Source: Strigomonas culicis
Lineage: Eukaryota > Euglenozoa > Kinetoplastea > Trypanosomatida > Trypanosomatidae
Length of the DNA: 15,963 bases
Direction: 5' to 3'
NCBI GenBank assembly: GCA_000482145.1
Contig: AUXH01000449.1
Span: 1 to 15,963, forward strand
The notes beneath the pieces were generated by a model. That model did not search any database. It was given only the letters and a program-made list of their open reading frames with translations, and had not been told where the DNA came from. A program made the translations under genes and the position numbers. Shown here one piece after another: positions 8,201-13,587 of the stretch; position 1 is the first letter of the stretch, and the number at the start of each line of letters is the position of its first letter.

Positions 8201-9229
8201 CACGCGCACGTCGCGGTCCTGCATCGGCATCATGCACAGCGGGAAGACGCAGAAGCCGACGACGCTGTATGCCCGCGCGCCCGGCGCGCGCCGCCGGATG
8301 GCCAGCACGAGGGACGTAGCCGCGTGCACCGGCAGCCCGTCGATCTCGAGCGGCAGCTCCGAGTGGAGGAGGGCGGGCCGCGCGGTCGCGTCGGCGCGGC
8401 TGCTGGAGGCGGCCGCCGCGCCGTGCCCTCCGTCGTCCAGGACCAGGGGCACCTCCGCGCCGCGGCCCAGCTGCTGGTAGCCGTTGTGCGCGACCGCCGC
8501 GATGGCCCAGTCCGTGTGCGCGTCGTACAGCCCCTCCTCGGACGACTTGGAGGTGCCGACGAGCTGGATGTGGCGGATGAGCAGGCGGAAGGCCTTTGTG
8601 CCGGGGCCCGCACTCGCCTGTGTGAAGCTCTCCGGCACGAAGACGCCGGGCGGGACGAGCTCCCGCATCAGCTGCCGCAGCGCCGCGTCCGCGTCGACGC
8701 CGCAGTTGCAGCTGAGCGCGCCGGCGGTGGGCGCCCCGGGTCGGCTGGCGGCCGGCCACAGCGCCTCCTCCATCAGCAGCAGGTGCGCGTTGCCGGGCCG
8801 CAGCGCGATGGAGGCAGCCGCCTGCAGGCCGCGCACCGGCACGGTGCCCCAGTGCGTCACCACGTACGGCTCCGGCGCCCCGTCCGCGCGCTGCAGCAGC
8901 TCCACGACGAGCTGCTGCTTGGGCGCGCACTGCACCACGAGCGGCTCCGCCAGCCGCCGCAGGTCCACGCGGTAGGCCGCGCCGACGAAGGCGCGCAGAC
9001 CGGGGTCGAAGAGCACGAGGTTCAGTGCCTCCGCGCCGGCGCTCGGCAGGCTCTGGCGGTCCGCCGGCAGAAAGGCGAGGCGCACCGTCGTCGCGACGCC
9101 GCCCGCCTTCAGCACCTCCTTCTTCGCGGACGCGAGCTCCCACGTGTCGTAGCGGAAGGCGTTCGATAGAAGCAAGCGCGTCGTCTGCTGCGCACTGCGC
9201 GGTTGGAGCGGCACGGCGGGTGCGGCCAT
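5288..9229 (-). CDS. NPHP4: Nephrocystin-4 (NPHP4), ciliary/flagellar transition-zone protein
   Basis: This 1313-residue protein is near the length of human NPHP4 (about 1.4 kb codons). Recognisable NPHP4 blocks occur in the family order: a C2-like segment 'YLHVYDALTMFYVATAQL' (~691-710); 'GQLHLTLFTVG' (~755-764); a basic helix 'RRRVEYLKS' (~833); the Ig/MSP-like 'VNPFSTPVQFFVEIDP' (~919-934); 'DYVTLFYDREL...YETWEICVYACECV' (~1099-1123), matching the human FFVIIYSDR...TWQVYLHSLQRV segment; and the C-terminal 'LFINNKEDKTIESYYLQIVV' (~1284-1303), matching human YINDHEDKNEEAFCVKV. In other ciliates and animals NPHP4 works with NPHP1 and RPGRIP1L at the transition zone to control entry to the cilium; a flagellar-base role is inferred here. 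A ~100-residue Ala/Pro-rich linker (~384-488) and a five-Gln run (821-825) are probably lineage-specific. No stop or frameshift was seen. The start has a 144-nt ATG-free leader. Confidence 0.93.
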   Translation of the reverse strand: MAAPAVPLQPRSAQQTTRLLLSNAFRYDTWELASAKKEVLKAGGVATTVRLAFLPADRQSLPSAGAEALNLVLFDPGLRAFVGAAYRVDLRRLAEPLVVQCAPKQQLVVELLQRADGAPEPYVVTHWGTVPVRGLQAAASIALRPGNAHLLLMEEALWPAASRPGAPTAGALSCNCGVDADAALRQLMRELVPPGVFVPESFTQASAGPGTKAFRLLIRHIQLVGTSKSSEEGLYDAHTDWAIAAVAHNGYQQLGRGAEVPLVLDDGGHGAAAASSSRADATARPALLHSELPLEIDGLPVHAATSLVLAIRRRAPGARAYSVVGFCVFPLCMMPMQDRDVRVENLPALRGPFSCEDARLVMLDASAPYGRVPIAMTLTIEYHDTAVPATVAAAAPVPAGAPTAAPPGVLDLRPPSAPPAAEAAAPWAQLLGYAAPPPSGDEPPPLGPAAATPLVDGAPSAAPLLGAPPAAAAYGAYAAPPAGTYANIPEIIREARGGAADEGVFKLLCGIMEELRKVREAQDELMRRGTGGPHPGLSPAAQERVSQRLADAPVELVDLLPRPVAVSWAARRKMQEGLQSILHPVTGALLNDASAAVGVLPASLYGFRVDGLTLDTSLPAPADVCLLFSFGSLPYQQAGPVRTDSVEKTDVCESFRLTSRDRGGGFVWCEPLSALEDASMVKFKEGSGHAVLYLHVYDALTMFYVATAQLPLAHFHRPYNAECAVAAMDLMLQRDLHMTAEVVPPQVFPMVRQAGQLHLTLFTVGVAPEGGRPIKTTVLHEPSTNTRLIVAKKIKHADKVAATADDGRADAPAPAADAAPQQQQQPESSDDLHRRRVEYLKSTLQREGSGSPALPGVPGAHVHAAEQQADMEYRLRYVENKRDEAKSTRIAKALVQRLTTRVDVLAIAYRPETVQVPFVNPFSTPVQFFVEIDPRDVDVFAAPQPNFTLGPRERASLPLVLRFTADDVARQDESKDLVLVVAKVYTERRELILRVEVSARVSLPLVDRRYELYGAAGTELTKRAISRVFSAAALPAQCSQAELLQRMGDLCCYVATSSAETTVETGAALDAVTQTHLTAWEEACIHTTVPRETGTQRTDYVTLFYDRELSRVYETWEICVYACECVTTREVYWGQTTALGLPADGTEDLYCSNPAIEVTRRGPSYILRVRPREVGLQTALLHTLTQDTLKKTVLTIPAAYPTPTYTQVIELSLAEVRQPVFRRLNFVNHGDLEDVFTVQHNYKFQLRVSPSRFALAPGDSQFVSLQFDMLSLPPGQMEGRWPMWLFINNKEDKTIESYYLQIVVRAHPVVRVV

Positions 9230-9373
9230 CGGTTTCTCTGAAGGTCTAATACCACGGTAGGCAAGCGGCCTGCAGATGGGTCTGGTCTGAGGGTCCGCTG
9301 TGGGAGTGCGGACAGCCTAGAGGAGTCTATGGTTTGTGTGTGTGTTTATGTGTATTATATATCCCACTGCAGT

Positions 9374-9420
9374 CTATAGAGAGAAGGAAGACCAACCAAC
9401 GACAACAACAACAAAAAGAA
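9374..9420 (-). promoter_or_regulatory. Candidate polypyrimidine tract and trans-splice acceptor for NPHP4
   Basis: On the minus strand a pyrimidine-rich run (CCCTTCTTTTTG, then (TTG)n, then CTTCCTTCTCTCTATAG) ends in AG at plus bases 9375-9374. The implied leader to the ATG at 9229 is 144 nt and contains no other ATG. Confidence 0.65.
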
Positions 9421-9519
9421 GGGACTGCTGTGCGGTGATATTGCGAGAAAAAGAGCAAAAACACCCAAAAGAAGAAGAATAGGAGAGCAAGAGAAACATA
9501 TAATGAGCGAAGACTTTCT

Positions 9520-9558
9520 AACCTTATCGCGGGGTCAACGGCGATCACCGCTAAGGTT
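9520..9558. other. Inverted repeat: bulged hairpin in the NPHP4 upstream spacer
   Basis: The arms AACCTTA (9520-9526) and TAAGGTT (9552-9558) are perfectly complementary. Inside them GCGG (9529-9532) pairs with CCGC (9548-9551), with a 2-nt bulge (TC) on one side and a 15-nt loop. It is a GC-rich islet in AT-rich sequence. On the minus strand the hairpin is followed directly by AGA. That is the box position in kinetoplastid single-hairpin H/ACA-like RNAs, but at 39 nt it is too short for a typical one. Confidence 0.45.
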
Positions 9559-9743
9559 CAACTCACACATAGCGCAGAAAGTAGCGAACACGTTTTGTTT
9601 TCCATATTAACTTATTGGTATATTTCACGGTGTTTATTTTTTTTTCTCGGAGTGGTTGCAACGTTTTAAATTGCTTTAGTCTGTTTTAAAAAGCTTCCGT
9701 TTTTTTTTCTATTGTTATTTCCCTGTTTCCCTTTCCCCTTCTT

Positions 9744-9825
9744 CTGCACTTGTGAGACCTTTCCCTTCACTGGTCTGCATGAATCAACATCAAGAAACTC
9801 TTGACGAAGAAAGCATGAAGTGCAG
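9744..9825. other. Nested inverted repeats, possible ~82-nt stem-loop
   Basis: CTGCACTT (9744-9751) is the exact reverse complement of AAGTGCAG (9818-9825). Inside them lies a tight hairpin, TCAAGA-AAC-TCTTGA (9790-9804), with 6-bp arms and a 3-nt loop. The segment looks richer in G+C than the flanking sequence. It could be a 3' UTR element of the aldolase transcript or chance pairing. Confidence 0.35.
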
Positions 9826-10188
9826 CAGTGATAGTTTACACGAACTAGTAATTACACGGGGAAGGGTTAACATGAAGAAAATAAAACAAAAGAAGAATAA
9901 TAATTGGAAGAAACACAAGTGAATAAAACAAAAAAAAAAGTGAAGAGAAAAAAAAATGAATCAAGCTCTTTTACGCGAGACATTGATTCACTTGTTTATA
10001 CATTTCCTCTCTTTAAATATAAACTACAAATAAACGGGTATATGCGTGTACTTAACGAGTAGTTGGAGTACCACTTCATCAGGTACTTCGTGTGTTATAA
10101 TAATAAATCAGTAGCGCGCGCGGCCTAGGTAAGGAAAAGAAAAAGGGAGTGAGAAAAAGAGGAACGCGGCGGTTTTGTACGATTGACT

Positions 10189-11028
10189 TTAAACAAGCGC
10201 GCTGGGCTGGTGCGCCCACGTCTTGCCCTTGGCGGCGGTGGCCACGGCGAGGTTCTTCATGTAGGCGGCGGCCTGCGTCTGCGCGTGGTGCAGGTCGCTG
10301 CCGAGGCTGATGAACGTGAAGCCCTTCTCCAGGAACTCTGCGACGCGGTCCGTGCCGAAGAGGAAGATGCCGAGGATGACATTGTTCTTGTGCGCGGCCG
10401 CGATGAGCTTCGCGGTGGCGTCGTTGAGCTCCTTGGAGAAGTACATCTCCGGGAAGACGTAGCGGCCGTCGTAGAGACCCATGGACATGCACAGGTCGTT
10501 CTGTCCGAGGAAGGCGATATCGATGCCCTTCACCGCCATGATCTCGTCCATATTCTCAATGCACGAGGCGGTCTCGACCTGGAAGGCGACCACGACGTTC
10601 TTGTTCGCCGCCGGCACGTACCCGAGGAGGCCCTTTTCGTTCATGCACTGCTGCGGGGTGTAGACGGAGCGGGTGCCCTGCGTCGGGTAGTAGCAGCAGG
10701 AGACGGCCTCCTCCAGCTCCTTCGCGTTGTTCACGTACGGGATGAGCACGCCATCCGCGCCGGAGTCGAGCGCGTTCTGGATGCCGGCGCGATCCTGCGT
10801 GCTGCTGACGCGGACCATGATGCGGGACTTGCCGGTGCGGATCGCGGCGATCATGTGGGAGAGCGTCTGGGAGTTGACGGGGGAGTGCTGCGTGTCGATG
10901 AGCAGCCAGTCGTAGCCGGAGTGGCTGAACTGGCCGGCGAGGAGGGGGCTGGTGGAGTTGAGGAACACGCCAAACTTGGGGTTGCCGGCGCGCAGCTCGG
11001 CCTTGAATTCCGCAGCACCAGAGGACAT
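10189..11028 (-). CDS. HpcH/HpaI-family aldolase (class II, metal-dependent pyruvate aldolase type)
   Basis: This 279-residue protein matches the HpaI/2-keto-3-deoxy-acid aldolase barrel over its full length. Catalytic and metal sites are visible by comparison with HpaI: 'WLLIDTQHSP' with the likely base H48; R73 in 'MVRVSS'; D88 in 'ALDSGADGVLIPYV', the partner of the His-Asp dyad; R120 in 'YPTQGTRS'; metal ligands E152 in 'FQVET' and D178 in 'FLGQNDLCMSMG'. The Glu usual before the catalytic His (D-x-E-H) is Gln47 here. Such enzymes reversibly cleave 4-hydroxy-2-oxo acids to pyruvate and an aldehyde. Related trypanosomatid genes are often labelled 2,4-dihydroxyhept-2-ene-1,7-dioate aldolase, but aromatic degradation is not expected in these cells, so the substrate is open. 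The C-terminus (SALV) is not a glycosomal PTS1, and no N-terminal signal is obvious, suggesting a cytosolic enzyme. The family is mostly bacterial and fungal, so ancient transfer is possible. Confidence 0.93.
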   Translation of the reverse strand: MSSGAAEFKAELRAGNPKFGVFLNSTSPLLAGQFSHSGYDWLLIDTQHSPVNSQTLSHMIAAIRTGKSRIMVRVSSTQDRAGIQNALDSGADGVLIPYVNNAKELEEAVSCCYYPTQGTRSVYTPQQCMNEKGLLGYVPAANKNVVVAFQVETASCIENMDEIMAVKGIDIAFLGQNDLCMSMGLYDGRYVFPEMYFSKELNDATAKLIAAAHKNNVILGIFLFGTDRVAEFLEKGFTFISLGSDLHHAQTQAAAYMKNLAVATAAKGKTWAHQPSALV

Positions 11029-11083
11029 GGTAGAGTGGTAGAGGGGTTTTGTGGGTTTAAACGTTAGGAAAAGTTAAGAGCGA

Positions 11084-11140
11084 CTTCGGTAGCGAGAGAG
11101 GATTTGGAGAGAAGCAGTAAAAGAGAGAGATGCAGAGAGA
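11084..11140 (-). promoter_or_regulatory. Candidate polypyrimidine tract and trans-splice acceptor for the aldolase gene
   Basis: The minus strand is pyrimidine-rich (TCTCTCTGCATCTCTCTCTTTTACTG..., CTTCTCTCC, CCTCTCTCG). The first AG after the last tract (CCGAAG) is at plus bases 11085-11084. The leader to the ATG at 11028 would be 55 nt with no other ATG. Confidence 0.6.
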
Positions 11141-11318
11141 ACAACAGCAACCAACAAGCACCGTACTACATGTTTTTTTTTCATTCTCTTTCATCTTCTC
11201 CTTTTTTTGTGTGTGTTTTAAAACTTGTTATTATGTAAGTATATACGCAGAACTTTTTTTTTTTGTTGTTGTTATCATTATGCCAAAACACAAATCCATT
11301 AGAGAGGTGTTTGCCTTC

Positions 11319-12104
11319 TCACAGACCCATTTCCTTCGGGTCCTTGCCCGCCTTCTCCACCATCTCGCGCTTGTAGTCCTGGAACATCTGGTTCACGTGC
11401 TGGCTCTCGCCGACCACGAAGAGGAGGATGAGGAACCAGATGTAGAGCAGCGCGAGGAGCTGCCCCTTGTTGCTATACGAGTTGAGCCGCTTCAGCGTCG
11501 CGGTGTCGCCGACCGTCGCGTTGGTCGTGTTGCTCACGGTGAAGCCGACGCCCTGCAGCGTGTTGAGCACGTTTGGCACGTAGGCGGGCGGCAGCACGAA
11601 GACCATCGACAGCAGCTCGTCGCGCGGGTGCACAACGTACTGCTCCCCGACGATGGCCAGCACCTTGCGCGAGACCCACGGGTGGTGGCGGTCGCGGAAG
11701 CGGTTGCTGGTGAGAAGGATGGTCGACATGGGTGTCTTGAAGGGCTGCTCGCGCTTCAGGAAGAGCCGCCGCGTGAGGTCGACGTCGATGCAGTCCGGGA
11801 AGCCCATGGGGTGGAAGTAGGCGTAGTCGGGGTAGCTGCCGCGGCTGAGCAGCGTGCGGCAGAGAAAGACGTAGAAGGGGTTGTAGATGTCGTTGCTGAC
11901 GTACATGACGTGCTCCTTCACGTAGGGCTGATAGACCCAGTCTGCGTAGTACTGCTCCTGCGCATAGCGCGGCGCGGGTATGATGGTGATGCGCTGCTTG
12001 CGGAAGGGGTGCGTCACGTTGAGGATGCGCACCACCTCGTCGGTGCCCTCCTGGCGCACAATGTCCTTGAGCCGCCAGGTCTTCTTCGATAGTATACTCG
12101 CCAT
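11319..12104 (-). CDS. Conserved-looking protein of unknown function with one C-terminal membrane segment
   Basis: This 261-residue protein has normal GC-rich codon use and a clean start, but I do not recognise its family. Residues 1-210 are soluble and rich in Tyr, Arg and Pro, with aromatic clusters such as 'YAQEQYYADWVYQPYV' (47-62) and 'YPDYAYFHPMGFPD' (91-104). A single hydrophobic helix lies at ~214-232 (QLLALLYIWFLILLFVVG). A short, highly charged tail of ~29 residues (QHVNQMF...KEMGL) follows. There is no signal peptide or obvious cleavable presequence. The layout suggests a membrane-anchored protein with a large N-terminal domain, for example a mitochondrial inner-membrane complex subunit of kinetoplastid-specific type, but that is only inference. 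Dihydrouridine-, kinase- or protease-type motifs were not seen. Confidence 0.85.
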   Translation of the reverse strand: MASILSKKTWRLKDIVRQEGTDEVVRILNVTHPFRKQRITIIPAPRYAQEQYYADWVYQPYVKEHVMYVSNDIYNPFYVFLCRTLLSRGSYPDYAYFHPMGFPDCIDVDLTRRLFLKREQPFKTPMSTILLTSNRFRDRHHPWVSRKVLAIVGEQYVVHPRDELLSMVFVLPPAYVPNVLNTLQGVGFTVSNTTNATVGDTATLKRLNSYSNKGQLLALLYIWFLILLFVVGESQHVNQMFQDYKREMVEKAGKDPKEMGL

Positions 12105-12194
12105 CTTGGAAACAATAAGCGTTGAGAAAGGTATACGAGAAAAGAAAGAGTGTAATTGTGTGTGTGAGAGAGAGAAAGAACTAGCAGCCCTTCT
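12105..12194 (-). promoter_or_regulatory. Leader and candidate splice-acceptor region of the membrane-protein gene (site ambiguous)
   Basis: Three AGs could serve. TTTTGTAG (plus 12194-12193) follows a short pyrimidine run and gives an 88-nt ATG-free leader. GCTAG lies at plus 12182-12181. CCAAG touches the ATG (plus 12106-12105) and is the first AG after the long tract at ~12125-12180. Splicing at the last would leave essentially no native 5' UTR. Confidence 0.45.
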
Positions 12195-12531
12195 ACAAAA
12201 GAACAGAGATGGACGGTTGCGGACTCCAAAACTGTTGCAGCAACACGATTATGTGTTTTCCTTTCCTATCTTAGCCTTGTCATTAGTATTTTCTGTTCGT
12301 GTTGTTGTCAATGTAAATGCTAAGTGCGTATTTCTACTTAAACGTGTACACGGTACTTATCCTTTTCATATGCCCTACACCCGAGCACGAAGGGTGCATG
12401 GTAGCAAGAAACAATTAAAAAAAAAAAGGAAGCAAAAACAGAAAACAAAAAGGAGTTTATGTGTGATGACACATATGTTCCTCTTCAGCCTTCATTTTAA
12501 ACGCTTTGAATGTTAATTTTCTTTTGTTTGC
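12195..12531. other. Intergenic spacer between the CMP-kinase-like gene and the membrane-protein gene
   Basis: AT-rich sequence following the CMP-kinase-like stop codon, with an A-run near 12415-12428. No coding frame with gene-like codon use is visible on either strand, and I see no RNA gene. It probably contains the 3' UTR and polyadenylation region. Confidence 0.65.
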
Positions 12532-13455
12532 TTACTTTTTGCTGAGCAGCTCCAACGCAGCCTGGAGCGTGGCTTCCACCTCCGCATCGGCCGCCGTGCC
12601 CATCGTCGGCTTGATGAGCTCCAGCGCCTTCGCCATAACGAGCTGCGCGGCGCGCCGCTGGCCCAGCACCGCCGCGTCGGGGATCACCAGCTCGAAGCGG
12701 AGGTTCGTCGCGATGTACTGCAAGGTCTGCGCGCGACCCTCCAAGATGACGTTGTAGCCCGCCGCGCTCAGCTTCTTCACGGCGGCGGCGCCGAAGCGGA
12801 TCACCTCGCCCTGCGTGGCCTGCGCGACGGTCGGCACGAGCTGGCTCACCACCGGCGCCTTCAGCAGTGTGTTCTGGATCTCGCTCACGCGGTGACGGTC
12901 CAACAGCGTCTCGAACTTGCCCGGCGCGGCCTCGACGAACGTGACGCGCTTCTCGACGGCGGCGAGCAGCTCGGGCGTGAGGTTGGCCGCCGTCACCTCG
13001 CGCTGTTGGCTGCTGAGTATCTCGTGGCAGAGGTGGGTGTAGCAGCGGAACACGTTGCCGTTGCTCCACGCGACGCAGCGCGGCAGGGCCTGCTGCAGCT
13101 TGCTGACCGTCGTGCCCTTGCCGGTGCCGCTGAGCCCCTCCAGCGTGATGACGTTGCCTTCCCTCGAGGGCAGCACGTGCAGGATCTTCTCCATCACCTG
13201 CTGCGAGGTCAGACCTACCACGTTCAGCTTGTGCGTCGGCGACACGGCCGGCCGCGGCGGCAGTGCGCCGCGGCGGATCGCGCATTCGATGCCGAGCGCC
13301 AGCTTCTCTTCGTCCTCGCGGTCGCGCTGGACGATGCGCTCACCCTCGACGCGCGCGAGCTCCGCGAAGGGCGGGCGCTGTGCAAGCAGCCGAATGACAA
13401 TCGTGCTGCAGATGTCGTCCTGCTGCCGCAGAATTGCAGCCGATAGTTTGCTCAT
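12532..13455 (-). CDS. Cytidylate-kinase-like P-loop protein with N-terminal AroQ-like helical domain
   Basis: From the ATG at 13455 the protein has 307 residues; a longer reading to 13497 would need a TTG start and lies upstream of the splice site. The C-terminal ~200 residues resemble (d)CMP kinase: P-loop 'LEGLSGTGKGTT' (G107-T116, K113), 'NGNVFR' (132-137) where CMP kinases have the nucleotide-binding TGALYR, and 'ILEGRAQ' (~237-243) at the GRD position, followed by an Arg pair in a LID-like 'GQRRAAQ' (~265-271). CMP/dCMP phosphorylation is the likely reaction, but the substrate residues differ enough that another nucleoside or substrate is possible. Residues ~1-95 form extra helices resembling AroQ chorismate mutase (L9-R10 and LLAQR 23-27 spaced as in E. 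coli). No targeting signal is obvious. The gene has an ordinary neighbourhood and GC-rich codon use. Confidence 0.72.
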   Translation of the reverse strand: MSKLSAAILRQQDDICSTIVIRLLAQRPPFAELARVEGERIVQRDREDEEKLALGIECAIRRGALPPRPAVSPTHKLNVVGLTSQQVMEKILHVLPSREGNVITLEGLSGTGKGTTVSKLQQALPRCVAWSNGNVFRCYTHLCHEILSSQQREVTAANLTPELLAAVEKRVTFVEAAPGKFETLLDRHRVSEIQNTLLKAPVVSQLVPTVAQATQGEVIRFGAAAVKKLSAAGYNVILEGRAQTLQYIATNLRFELVIPDAAVLGQRRAAQLVMAKALELIKPTMGTAADAEVEATLQAALELLSKK

Positions 13456-13480
13456 TGGCAGGACGGACAGACAAGAATAG

Positions 13481-13509
13481 CTAGAGAAAAAAAACAAAAC
13501 AAAATAAAA
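13481..13509 (-). promoter_or_regulatory. Candidate polypyrimidine tract and trans-splice acceptor for the CMP-kinase-like gene
   Basis: On the minus strand a T-rich tract (TTTTATTTTGTTTTG, then TTTTTTTTCTCTAG) ends in AG at plus bases 13482-13481. The leader to the ATG at 13455 is only 25 nt. The TTG at 13497 falls inside the tract, upstream of the acceptor, which supports the shorter protein. Confidence 0.7.
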
Positions 13510-13572
13510 GGGAATTACAAGAAAAGCAAAATATGCGAGAGAACACTACCGTTATTGGGCGCCGTAGAGAGC

Positions 13573-13587
13573 GAGAGAGAGAGAGAG
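13573..13587. repeat. Short (GA)n microsatellite, (TC)n on the transcribed strand
   Basis: About seven GA units on the plus strand give a pyrimidine run on the transcribed strand, some 90 nt upstream of the proposed acceptor of the CMP-kinase-like gene. It may contribute an alternative splice tract. Confidence 0.7.

Larger units (their letters stand above)
9230..10188. other. Long intergenic spacer between the aldolase gene and NPHP4
   Basis: This ~960-bp stretch has no convincing gene. The part nearest NPHP4 (9230-9373) would be its leader. A TG-rich run lies near 9334-9352, and T- and A-runs dominate 9600-10100. Two local inverted repeats stand out (9520-9558 and 9744-9825) because they are more GC-rich than their surroundings. 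A GGTTCAACTC string at 9555-9564 resembles a pol III B box, but no tRNA can be folded around it. A 73-codon minus-strand frame at 9327-9548 is Phe/Leu/Cys low-complexity and overlaps the splice tract, so it is not called. Confidence 0.65.

Noticed and set aside
7386..9143. 585-codon second minus-strand frame inside NPHP4 (and 332 codons at 1467-2465 within the helical-repeat gene)
   Set aside because: These are Arg/Gly/Ala-rich frame-shifted shadows of the real genes; NPHP4 motifs lie only in the 5288-9229 frame.
9555..9564. GGTTCAACTC, resembling a pol III B box
   Set aside because: No T-arm stem, A box at the right spacing or cloverleaf can be built around it, so no tRNA gene is called.
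11130..12092. 320-codon plus-strand frame starting in the spacer and running opposite the membrane-protein gene
   Set aside because: The first ~50 codons are low-complexity spacer and the rest mirrors the minus-strand gene; codon use and composition do not look coding.
13456..13497. 14-residue N-terminal extension of the CMP-kinase-like protein
   Set aside because: It needs a TTG start and lies within or upstream of the proposed pyrimidine tract and acceptor; the ATG at 13455 is a better start.
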